Below the pieces are notes generated by a model. That model was not told the DNA's origin. It ran no database searches and worked only from the letters and a program-made list of their open reading frames with translations. Below are positions 54,284 to 64,000 of a stretch of 64,000 nt of DNA, in pieces. The first letter of the stretch is position 1. Each line of letters begins with the position of its first letter. Position numbers and translations under genes: made by a program. The stretch is from Lytechinus variegatus (lineage: Eukaryota; Echinodermata; Echinoidea; Temnopleuroida; Toxopneustidae), in NCBI RefSeq assembly GCF_018143015.1, contig NC_054756.1, positions 13,610,402-13,674,401 on the forward strand, read 5' to 3'.

Positions 54284-54877
54284 TTAAAGGGATACTCGGA
54301 GCTAAAGATATTTATATAGAGAGTAAAATTCATAAAGCAAAATGCTGAAAATTTCATCAAAATCGGAAAACAAAATAAAATTTAGCAATATTTTTGTGAA
54401 AACAGTTTTTTGTGTGAAAATGCTCGTCATTGTGAATATTCATCAGGTGGGCTGATGATGTCACATCCCCACTTTCTTTTTTTATTATGTTATTATATGA
54501 AATCATGACTGTTTCATTTTTTCTTACATGATTGTGGATATGATGTGCCATCATTATAATGAAATAAGTTTCAGCAATAAATAACTAATGCACTTAATCT
54601 GTGGTCAATCCAATTGTTCTTGGGTGAAAAATGTGAATGAACCTCATTTTATATAATAAAATACAAAATAACTATTGGCGATATGGCATCATCAGTTTGC
54701 TCATTGAATATTCATGAAGATATGCTAAGAACTGTTTCACCGGAATAATGCAAATCTTTAAAATTCAATAACTTTGCTATTTTTTATCTGGTTTTGATAA
54801 GATTGTCAGCATTTTGCTATGTGAATTTTACTCTATTTATTGAGATATGAATGTATTCAGCCTGGAGTATCCCTTTA
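54284..54877. repeat. About 594-bp MITE, family C copy 2
   Basis: Ends TTAAAGGGATACTCGGAGC and GGAGTATCCCTTTA. TTTCATCAAAATCGG, GAATATTCATCA and CATCCCCACTTTC at the left have inverted counterparts at the right. Same layout as 37549-38068, and the same TTTCATCAAAATCGG word as family B. Confidence 0.7.
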
Positions 54878-55888
54878 TTCAGGGGACTTGGAAAGCATCT
54901 AAACCCAGCTCCTTTTCAAAGAACATGCAGACATTAAACTCTCATAAACACGATAAAGACTGAAGTTAAAGTTCAAGCTTATATAGTTTAAGTTTGTGGA
55001 AAGGGGGCTTTTCATATTTGATCAATTTCCAATTTAAAAACAAAAAAAAAATTACTACTTTGTGAATTAGAGAACTTGTTACTTAGCTATTATTACAAAA
55101 AAAATCCAACATGATCTTGTGACCTGAATCCAGCAGCTTTATTAGACAAAAACAAACAAATTTAAACGGTTTTATTATCATTATCACTTTATTCGGAAAA
55201 AATCACAGAGAAAAATTCATGCCAAGCAAAATAAGAGAAGTATTTGAAAAAAATCTACCTTTAGCCTTTATGATAGTTTGTAAGCAATGGGGTGATTAAA
55301 CTAAAACAACAAAACCATACAAGTCACCACACTGAAAATGAATATTTGATTATCCCAATTAATAAACGTGATAAAGCAAAATGGTGAGCATTCCTTGACG
55401 TTTAAGATGAATTTTAAAATTTAGCAACAATGCAAAGTTATAAATTAGAAATATCACGCCGGTTATTTTACTTCGTATAATCTGGCAATAAATATGACAA
55501 GATTATTTTTTCAAATAAGACAACTTTTTGACTAATCATTTTTTCCGTCTAATATACTCATGTGATAGATACAGAAAATAAAAGATCAAATCCAACTTAC
55601 TTAAAATATTATGACAACGCAAGAATGCTACATAGACCTAATCGTGCTAATCAACTACTTAACCAAATTGTGTAATATATATTACCTCATTTATTTAAAA
55701 GAAATTATTAAACATGTTTCAAGAAACGACACCTATATACCGTATCGCACAGGTTTCCTTCTACATTTATATGTACCGCATGACACTTTCTTACTTGTGA
55801 AACCGACCCCAAACAGACCAAGCCATATTACGTTATTTCCAATGGCATACCATCAGTCGGTTCGGGATCAGTTTCTTTGGTGCAAATG

Positions 55889-56195
55889 TTCTAAGACCCA
55901 TTACCGTGTTGCTCCGGGAAAGAGGGGGGGGGGGGGGGTGCATGTAATGTGCGCGTGTCGAAGGAGGGAAGGGGAACAATATTTTAACAAATCATAATTC
56001 TTTTTCTTTTCCTCATTTCTTTCTAAAAATAGCACACATGCAGTTCTAAGACCCATTACCGTGTTGCTCCGGGAAGGGGGGGGGGGGGATGGTGCATGTC
56101 ATATTTCTGTGCGCGTGTCAGGAAGGGGGAACACTGTTTAAACAAATCACATTTCTTTTTCTTTTCCTAATTTCTTTCTAATAATAGCACACTAT
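55889..56195. repeat. Tandem duplication, two copies of about 155 bp
   Basis: TTCTAAGACCCATTACCGTG starts at 55889 and again at 56044. Each copy continues with a G tract, GTGCATGT, GCGCGTGTC, a TTCTTTTTCTTTTCCT run and AATAGCACAC. The copies differ mainly in G-tract length. Confidence 0.85.
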
Positions 56196-57237
56196 TGTTA
56201 CAGGTGTCTGATACCCTCTAAACGAAATCTGTGTAAATACTTCTCTTGAGGTTCTTCCAACTTAATTATGCATGATTGTCTGATTTTCACAGTGCACGTT
56301 TCTCTAATATATTTTAATCTCGCCTGGGCCTACTCGATCTAAAAAAAAACACTGAATTATTATGAATGTAATTTTAAATTAAAACTCCACTTCAGAAGTA
56401 GAAATAAATTCTATATTCTTTGCGTGTTTTATATAAAAATAAAACACAATTAAAATAAACACATGCATAGGGCCTATGTGCTCTAGACTTGCAAATGGGT
56501 GCTAACAACAATTAGTGTTTCTCAAATGTACAATTTTCAAGATAGTATCCGATAATACAACCACAAAATAGCTCAATTGGGTTTCTTTCAATTGTTAATG
56601 AAACTTGTTTCATGAAATCTAACTTCCTACAAACATGGACCTATTACAAGTGTTTTACGCAATAAGGAAATAAATGACTCTCAATGTTTTCCTTCAAGAT
56701 TCGTCGTAGATGGCGTAGTTGCTGCTGCGTCACGACGAAGTGATCAAAAAATCAATGTGGAAGATTTTGGATAGGCTCCCTTTAATGCAAACCTATTCAT
56801 CTTGAAGAATTGACTCTGGAACGCACGATACTTTTCTTTCATTGGATGTTGTCTCGTAGAAGCCAGCGATGACGCTTGGCACCACCCTTTCCCATGCAGA
56901 TGGAGTAGTGGCAATATGACTACTGATGACCCCCGATGACAGACTCTCTCGTCAGGGAAGTCACCTGTTGGTAATAGATGGTAACCACCTTCTCGACTTT
57001 CTTTGGATCACATGATCGCAAACTTCCTCCCTGACTCAGCAATATAATTTTTTTTCAATCAATGTATGACCCCCCTTTTAGCAATTCGCCGTGCATTCAT
57101 CAGCAACAACTCCCCCCATAAAATAAGAATAATTGATTATCTATATCATAGAGTGCATTATGACCATTACAAGTGTACATTATGATTCGAATTTGATGGC
57201 AAACCGAAACAGGTTAACTATCATTCGTTTCAAAAGC

Positions 57238-57571
57238 CTAGCGACTTAACTTAAGCTTGTCAACAAGAGAAGTCAGCATCCCCTTCTTTGAGTCATTAAC
57301 TACTACTACAACTGGTTTATCGGGTCCAGAACCCTTAGACCCTTTCCCATCATTTGGCTTGACCTTTCCCTTACTTCCAGTCTTTCCTTTCTCATTTTCC
57401 TTCACAGTTCCTTTGCCAGGTGACGCCTTAATGATGGAGAGACTTGGGTACAGTCCCGCAGGAGTCTTGGCTGGCTGGGCGTAGCTCCCGTAGTGGTTGG
57501 TCTTCAACACATGACTTGCTGGACGAGGTTGGACAGGACGCCAACGTTGAGGGCGTCGTAAGGACTTGTCC
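57238..57571 (-). CDS. SRCR gene last exon: cytoplasmic tail
   Basis: Acceptor CCTACTATGGCAG; 334 bp, entering in phase 2 and ending in TAG. It encodes DKSLRRPQRWRPVQPRPA, then NHYGSYAQPAKTPAGLYPSL, a Lys/Gly-rich segment and PVVVVVNDSKKGM. The reading continues upstream of the internal Met at 57510, which is therefore not the start of a separate gene. Confidence 0.82.
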
Positions 57572-58511
57572 CTGCCATAGTAGGATAAGATTGTAAAGGC
57601 GTGGTCTTATTCAGATCTCATTCTGTATGCTACAGTCATAACGGCGAAAGCTACTCCAGACCAACAAAATCTCTTGTTTCCAATGACATCATGGGTCGGT
57701 TTGAAGTTGGCTTTCGTTGACTGACTGCAGCATAAATCATAGGTGTAGGATCGAGATCTGTATACATAACATCTGAATGCTAAAGAGCTAATCTTTAAAG
57801 GTCCCTAATAACGCTCGACCTCACCGAGTGAGACGAGGGACCAGTCACTTTGGAGTGCTATATAGTTTAAGTAGGGTGAGGATGGTGGGGAAGAAAATGA
57901 TTGGTGATCCGTTTGTTATCCAGTTCGCAAATTACGCATTTACTCGTTTAATCTTACTGAAGACGCTCTAAGTAGTATTTTAGAAGAAATGTCCATCGAG
58001 ACTCGATTCCCAATCATAATGCGATATCAGAGGCGTCGATCCGGGGGGGGGGCTGGCGAGCGCCCCACCAATGAAAATATTGGGGGGGGGGGCAAACTTA
58101 TCGTTTTGCCCCATTCCCCAATAAATCCGGATGTGCAAAATTAAAATAAGATTGGAATGTTCAGCAAGCTAGATTGAGATACACAACTCGTTCTTTATTT
58201 TAAATCGTGCTCAAAATGTCCGCTTTTCAGATTGGAATATAAAAAATTTCAGCGCGCGCTTGGCGCTCGCATCATTTCTGTAGCAAAACCCATACTTTCA
58301 CGATTAATATGTGAATAGAATGTCCCGTTTTCAATCCTAAACCTCAAAAAAACTCCCGCTTCGATTTTCAATAATCTTTTGTTGGATATATATCTTGTTC
58401 TTTATTAAAAACGTCCATTAAACTGTCTTTTTTTTCAGATCGAACTATCAAAATTTTCAGCTCGCACTTCGCACTCGCATTAATTTGTTGGTGAGATACG
58501 TGTCTTTATCT

Positions 58512-58576
<65 letters not shown>

Positions 58577-61500
58577 TATATGTGTGTGTGTGTGTGTATA
58601 AATATATACATGCCTGTGTGTATGGGTATTTTGTTGATTCATGATTTTGCCCCACCCCCCATTTGAAAAATAGATCGACGCCCCTGTGCGATAGACCCTC
58701 ACCTTACATTCCAATTTCACCTCTACATTCATAATTGTTATTAAAAAAGGCGTACAAACATAATCGACAAGTTCATGTTTGATATTAAAGTAAGACTAGG
58801 ACCACTGTTTCACCAGTCAAATTGAATTTCGGTTCTCAGTGTTTTATATCTTGAAACATCCCCAAACACTATAGGTTCAAATGCGATCATGTCCTTTTTT
58901 TCTACGAAATATAAAGCAGCTTTTTGGGAAAGTTATTATTCTTGTAACGAAATACAGTAATAATTGAATTGCGTAGCATGCTATATCCAAAGAAACTTTA
59001 GATGCTACATCCTGGCCCTATGAATCTTCATTATAACATCTTTGACAAAACATCCTGAAAGTATCAATTCTTCATCTTCTTGAAATAATGATTATTATCA
59101 TTTCTCTTGGATACTACTTGAAATAATCAGTTTCATATTAAACTGAAATGGTGTTAGTTCCTGGATAAGATATACCGCAACAAGGAAATAATAAATATAT
59201 TAATTCTTTCTTCGAATTGTATAGGTCATAAGTACTTTTTGTTCTTGTGAACCCTTAAAGATACCAGATATCGTAATTATTTTATTTATTTTTTTTTTAA
59301 ATCAGATGTGAATGGAACATTTCATTGGAATATCTTTTTTCACAAAAAGTAAACGAATGTATTAATGCTATTTAACAAGAGCAGGAATATCTAAGTATAG
59401 GCAGAAAGATGGAGAGCGAAAGAGATAGCGAGGCCAGTGGGAGGGGGGGGGGGGGGGGAGGGTGGGGGTGACCTTTAGGATGCCTTGTTTTATGTAATAT
59501 CGCGATGAATTCGTTCTTTAATAGCCCTATCGAATCATTGTATCACCCTGGATCTTTCCTAGTGTTTTACGCCATTGGAACCTGCTCCCTGCCAGTGTAA
59601 CATCTGCTCCTTCTCTGGAACAGTTTAAGAGGCAGCTGGACGGGATAACGCTGCGCCAGGCTTAGATGGAAAAGGAGTTAGTTTTTACTTGCACAAGGAG
59701 CACTTTTACCTAATATGTACATACACCTTTAACCTCATAAGCATATTACTGAGGTTTGGCAATGCAGCATGGCACACTAGTTTTTCAGCACTGCATAAAG
59801 TACGAAAATACTCTACCTAGAGGTCTGTACTACATCCGGAAGAAGAAGATGTAGACAAAATTTTTCATGAAATCAAAATAATGTTAAACTTTCTTTCAGT
59901 CTGTTTCCCCGGGGGTAAAAATGAAAAAAGTTAATGAAAAAGTCATAGTTTTTCAAAATCTTGTATATTACTTATGACCCCCTCCATGTTGGTAATTTGA
60001 TTCCTTCAATTTAGTGTAAAAGGGGTAAAGAACCCGGCAAATAATAATTGTCTCCACAATCTGTTAGTCAAGGGTTTTTTAACAAGGCTACGAGGAAAAA
60101 AAATAAAGGCTTCAAGTTTCAATATATTCATGTCCTCCAAACTATAAAAGAAAAAAAAAATCAGCATTTCTGACATTTTACAAAATGGACATTTCTGGTT
60201 GAGTAATTGATAAAACAATAAAAAAGAATAAATGGAGGTTACCTACATCTTTTTCATTAAAATAAGAGTGCATTATAGCAAATATAAAAAAAGTGCCAGA
60301 AAACATTCAATCAACATAAAGTTATCATGATCACGACAATCGGCTGTTCACAATCTGGAATATATTTTCAAAAGAAAATGTGACGTATAATAATCTAATT
60401 AAGGTATATAAAGAAAACAAAAATATATATTTTTATGCATTGAAACTTCAGAATGAATGGCACAGTGTTATCATAGTGATCATTGTGATACACGAGGTTT
60501 CGTTCTTACTTCTGTACTTGTAGTTAGATTAGTTTTGGTCAGTGATCCCGGGTATCGTTCTTTACTTGCCTGTCTTATCGGAGTTTTTGTTACATGATGC
60601 TTCGTATTTCCCCCCTGTAACTGCCTGGCCTGCAATAAAATTGTCTGTTGCATGATGCTTTGTTATTACCTGTCACTGCCTGACCAATCAGATTATTTGT
60701 TACATGATGATTGATAGTGTTTACCTACCTGTAAACTTTCACCTTATTGACCAGGAAAGTGGACACCAGGAGGAAGATGACCAACAGAATACTCAGGCCT
60801 CCTAGCATACCTACAACGTGATGAGAGGTTAATTGTCATGTGACTATGATACAAGCTACCGAAATCCTGCCTGGCAGGGGTATACTACACGAAAAGACTA
60901 TTATATAACGACATGCTTTCTAAACGAATCGTACTTTGATTTGAACATGACAGCTCAAAGAAGTAAAATCATTTCATTTGAATTTCCGCAAAATGCTAGG
61001 AACACTAACATCAGAAATGTACGTGGCTGCCATTTAGCCTCTTGCTCGGAGAAAAGGTGACAGCCAATGCTGACGTCATTACGATTTGTAACAGACTGGA
61101 ATTTCATAATGCTAATTATTATTTCTTCGAAAATCGGATTGCATAATGTATATTATTATTTCTTTGAAAATGGGGTTTCAAAGATATTAATGCATATTGG
61201 TCATCCTGATAATTATAACAACAACAGATACACTAACGCATGTGCTGACTATACTTATTGCACCTTTTCACAAAATATAAATACTGAACAATGCTGAATT
61301 ATCAGCATTGAATTTTGACATGTCCTTTTTGTTTCATGAATGAAGACCACCAATTATAAAGAGCTAAACAATTACAAGATGCCTACTTCTTGTGTTTCGG
61401 TATTTGCTGAAAAAATTACTCTTTTGCAGTTGGAAGAGATTTTCATTACCGTATGTCAAAGTTGTTTTGAGGGGTATTTCTGATGTGTCACTCTTTAATT

Positions 61501-62627
61501 CCAGCGGTTCTGTGATGGGAAGAATAATAGGATTAAGTATACGTTATTAAAAATTAAGATAGAGAGATATGCATTCGGGAAAGATCAGGTACATATCGGT
61601 ATTCCTTAGAGAATTAAAACAAAGATTCTGGAGTCTTTCAGCACCAAAGCCAGTGGCTCGTTGCTGAAAGAATTGTAATCGAACGCTACTCTCTGAAATT
61701 CATAGTAAACTTGATTTTCAACCAACCAAAATCGCGCATTCTGTACTTGCGCGGTGTTGTCAAAGTTTTGTTTGAGTGTTTTTGCAAGGGGCCCAGATCT
61801 TTTACCCTTCCTGAGCAGGACAGGGACCTTAGAAGAAGAGAAATATCACTCTACAGATAAATGTTTGATGACTTTAAGATGGTTAGATCATTTTACATTG
61901 ATTCTAACGAGGTAGCTACCCTCTTTGCTCTACTTTGACAAAGAGAAGCAATATTTTCAAGTCAATTTCAATTCATTTTATTTATTCAACCATTATCAGG
62001 TACAAACAATAACAGAAATACATACCAATGTAGATAATTATACAAATACTAAATATAACAATAGAATGATGGTTTGACCCCGGAGAAAGCAGAGCTTATA
62101 AGAAGGGGCCACCTTTTACCCCCTTGAAAAAGTCATCAATGTGTTTATATTTAAAAAATATGTCTTCCAAACCAAATTTATTTAAAAAAAAAGAAAAAAA
62201 ATCCAGATCCTGCTGGCTCACTATAGTTCTATTAAAGGCCACATTATTACACTAAACACAAGCAATGTAGCATAATGGGAGATTCTTTTGAAAAGATCTT
62301 CCTTACCCCTTCCGATGCAGGTGACCCCGACATCCTCCGAATGGGTGCAGTCATGCACCCCTAGAACGTTCCTCATGCACTCCCCGAGGTTGGATTCTGT
62401 ACCCTTACAGTCCACCTCATCCAACGCGATGCCACCGGAACCTTGCCCGAAAGCACCGCAGCAGGAGACATTGGTTGCCCTCTGATAGCCTAGCATTCTG
62501 CAGACAACGTTGGCATCGTTCAGGTCGAAGTGGTCGTCGCATACCGTTCCCCAAGAGCTCTGGTACTTCACCTCAACGCGGCCCTCGTTACGAGATTGCG
62601 ATCCAACCAAACGAACCTGGAGAGCAT
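57238..62627 (-). CDS. SRCR-domain type I membrane protein, last three exons
   Basis: Exons 62627-62307, 60810-60729 and 57571-57238 join in phase (1, 1, 2). The first is one whole scavenger receptor cysteine-rich domain (VRLVGSQSRNEGRVEVKY ... GVTCIG) with WGTVCDD, VVCRMLGY, LDEVDC and HDCTHSEDVGV. It has eight cysteines, including an unusual adjacent pair (SCCGAFGQG). The second gives a membrane span (LSILLVIFLLVSTFLV) followed by NKVKVYR. The third is a basic tail of about 110 residues rich in Lys, Gly and Pro, with YPSL, a YxxPhi-type sorting motif, and an amphipathic end LTSLVDKLKLSR. SRCR receptors are greatly expanded in sea urchins and expressed in coelomocytes. More N-terminal exons must lie beyond the window or are unrecognised at 62628-64000. 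Confidence 0.88.
58029..58686. repeat. GGCGTCGATC-ended repeat with internal (TA)n
   Basis: AGGCGTCGATCCGGGGGG at the left and TAGATCGACGCCCCTG at the right are inverted. GCGCGCTTGGCGCTCGC and GCTCGCACTTCGCACTCGC words lie inside. A pure (TA)n tract fills about 58516-58573, followed by (TG)n. Related to 13610-14704. Confidence 0.65.
59540..59860 (+). mobile_element. 3' end of a CR1/Jockey-type LINE
   Basis: One frame (about 59568-59664) reads RHWNLLPASVTSAPSLEQFK and continues RQLDGITLRQA and a stop, the W-N-x-LP end typical of non-LTR ORF2 proteins. A short 3' UTR follows and ends near GAAGAAGAAGATGTAGA. 5' truncated and dead. Confidence 0.65.
60729..60810 (-). CDS. SRCR gene exon: transmembrane segment
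   Basis: Acceptor TCACGTTGTAG and donor AG|GTAGGT; 82 bp entering in phase 1 and leaving in phase 2. It encodes MLGGLSILLVIFLLVSTFLV and a basic stop-transfer NKVKVYR. Too short for an ORF scan; found because the hydrophobic reading fits the phase on both sides. Confidence 0.82.
60811..62306. other. SRCR gene intron (ectodomain side)
   Basis: No exon recognised. Near 61965-62060 an AATAA-rich segment (TTATTTATTCAACCATTATC on the + strand) looks like the 3' end of a LINE on the - strand, but no protein part remains. Confidence 0.45.
62307..62627 (-). CDS. SRCR gene exon: one SRCR domain
   Basis: Acceptor AATATCTTAG and donor G|GTAAGG bound 321 bp, phase 1 to 1, the usual one-domain exon of SRCR genes. 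It starts DALQVRLVG and ends VTCIGRG. Confidence 0.92.
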
Positions 62628-62729
62628 CTAAGATATTATTAGAGAGAACAATATCAACATGATGCAATGATCATTGAAAGAAAAGATACCAAATCATAGC
62701 AAACACAAAGTTCGCTTTTACCATGTCCA

Positions 62730-62876
62730 GGGGCCCGTTGCAGAAAGAGTTGCGTTTAAACGCAAGCCAGAAAATCAACTGAAAGTCCCAAATGCGCGCT
62801 GTTGATTGGTTGAAAATAAAGTTGCGAATGATTTTTAGAGTTCAAATTGATTGCAACTCTTTCTGCAACGGGCCCC
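62730..62876. repeat. 147-bp MITE with GGGGCCCGTTGCAGAAAGAG ends
   Basis: The left end GGGGCCCGTTGCAGAAAGAG, continuing TTGC, is the exact complement of the right end, an inverted repeat of 24 bp. The interior is A/T-rich without an ORF. Confidence 0.8.
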
Positions 62877-62937
62877 GGATGATAACACACAGGGGCGGCG
62901 TGCGAAGTAGCAAGCAGGTCAATTGCCCCAACCAATG

Positions 62938-63237
62938 GAGCGTTGTGGCCCAGTGGATTAGTCTTCGGACTTTGAAACAGAGGGTCGTGGGTTCGAATCC
63001 CAGCCATGGCGCAATTTCCTTCAGCAAGAAATTTATCCACATTGTGCTGCACTCGACCCAGGTGAGGTGAATGGGTACCCGGTATGAAGAAATTCCTCGA
63101 ATGCCCGAGCGGCCGATCAAGGTAGCCGTGCTAAAGCCGGGGTAATAATAGCACGGCCCGCTGGGAGAACAGTTTTCGGAACTGAAGTGGCTACCCTGGG
63201 TAAATATGCCGTTATTATTATTATCATTATTATCCTT
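62938..63237 (+). mobile_element. Full-length tRNA-derived SINE
   Basis: A tRNA-like head with A box TGGCCCAGTGG (62946-62956) and B box GGTTCGAATCC (62990-63000), a body of about 200 bp with GGTAGCCGTGCTAAAGCC and GTGGCTACCCTGGGTAAAT, and a (TTA)n tail at about 63210-63235. The ORFs crossing it on both strands are not genes. Confidence 0.8.
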
Positions 63238-64000
63238 TGGTTTTCAAGTTGTTAAAAAAAAGTAAAAGGAGGAAGAAAGATTAATGATGAATCTCAAAGT
63301 AAGACGGATGTGTTGTGTATATAGCCCAATATCATCTCTTATTAACTAAATGAGATCAACTGGCATTTTAGTTGAATTTCTTCCCCCTTATAAAATAACA
63401 CAACATGTTAACATGACTTCACATCTTCAGTAGATATGAGGCATGCTACATCAATCAAACAGTTTTGAAATCAATAGGCCTATATTGAATTTGAACTTTG
63501 TCTTATTGTATCATGACTCCAATATCAATTGATATCACTCAGTAGACTTCTAAGCGTATGAATATATTTGGTAAAAACAGCAACACTGTGATACCTCATA
63601 AGGATAGGACGTTAAACATGTTAAATGGAGGCCCCGTATAGAGGACTGGAGAGTCACCACCATTAAACGTTAAAAGAACCCACTACACTATTCGTAAAAG
63701 AGTAGGGGAAACCCCGAAGAAGTGGTCTACCTGCTATCCCCTAATCAGTAATATTTGGAGGAGAGACCTGCGGGTCACAGTGATTCGGTTTGCTTTTCGT
63801 CTTCCAGGCACAGGTGACGCCAAAACAAAAATAATGATGAATACTAATCTCGATTTTAAATAAGAATAATAGGTGCATAGGAGTGTTGCTTTCCTGATTA
63901 AAATAACCTACTACGCAAGCCACTGTTCTTTTTAGTATATGAGTCTATCAAGCTGTACTCAATCTTTTTCTGTCAATAGTTACGCGTTTTTAGTGTCTAT
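63238..64000. other. No recognised feature
   Basis: AT-rich sequence upstream of the SRCR exon in the gene's direction. Near 63620-63740, CCCCGTATAGAGGACTGGAG and GTAGGGGAAACCCCG may be parts of a repeat, but no structure was proven. No further SRCR exon is seen. Confidence 0.4.

Larger units (their letters stand above)
52222..57237. other. Intergenic region between the Reeler and SRCR genes
   Basis: Promoter sequence of the Reeler gene should lie just right of 52221, but no TATA box is obvious. The rest holds C tracts (about 53382), a purine-rich tract (53570-53640), a GGCCGGTTC/poly-G type repeat near 53870-54130, the MITE at 54284-54877 and the tandem duplication at 55889-56195. The SRCR 3' UTR would enter from the right. 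No gene was recognised. Confidence 0.5.
57572..60728. other. SRCR gene intron (tail side)
   Basis: Holds the repeat at 58029-58686, a G tract near 59443-59460, a LINE 3' end at about 59540-59860 and AT-rich sequence. No exon recognised. Confidence 0.55.

Noticed and set aside
57238-57510. Independent 90-residue gene starting at the Met at 57510
   Set aside because: The frame continues upstream to a splice acceptor at 57571 and fits in phase behind the transmembrane exon of the SRCR gene.
62938-63012. Functional tRNA gene
   Set aside because: The tRNA-like head continues into a SINE body with a (TTA)n tail.

Overview
The window is nuclear DNA from a sea urchin (Echinoidea). The clearest species signal is a sperm-type histone H2B whose N-terminus carries five SPKK-type motifs, followed by the replication-histone stem-loop and a CAAGAAAGA downstream element; this H2B form is known from echinoid sperm. 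Intron-rich genes, a very high density of palindromic MITEs, poly-G-bounded repeats, tRNA-derived SINEs and a Gmr1-like LTR retrotransposon fit this. The species cannot be named from the sequence alone.

Four host genes can be supported. (1) On the + strand, five 3' exons (5650-34564) of a LAPTM4-type lysosomal membrane protein; the first exon lies upstream of the window. (2) On the - strand, an intronless sperm H2B gene (39102-39533) with octamer and CCAAT promoter elements. (3) On the - strand, a complete seven-exon Reeler-domain gene (42902-52221) with a signal peptide, two tiny similar Thr/Asn/Gly-rich exons and a hydrophobic C-terminus suggesting a GPI anchor. (4) On the - strand, the last three exons of an SRCR-domain transmembrane protein (57238-62627).

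The most striking feature is a 12.5 kb foldback-type element (8202-20664) in a LAPTM4 intron. Its arms, 3.9 and 5.0 kb, are inverted arrays of about 26-bp tandem repeats with distinct outer domains and higher-order repeats of about 468 bp and 1.0-1.1 kb. The ends form short inverted termini flanked by a perfect 9-bp direct repeat (GATTAGGCG). The loop holds a decayed Tx1/L1-like LINE carrying a SINE and other insertions, and no recognisable transposase. It resembles Drosophila FB and the sea urchin TU foldback class, but is much larger.

A second LAPTM4 intron holds a young Ty3/Gypsy-group element (24814-32823) with near-identical LTRs, a tRNA-Pro-type primer site and the integrase-before-reverse-transcriptase order of the Gmr1 group. 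A 5'-truncated LINE is nested in its pol region. The same intron carries a 539-bp element built of nested palindromes. The rest of the window is introns and intergenic DNA filled with MITE families, microsatellites and SINE or LINE remnants. One 88-nt hairpin in a Reeler-gene intron is a candidate small-RNA precursor or a tiny MITE.
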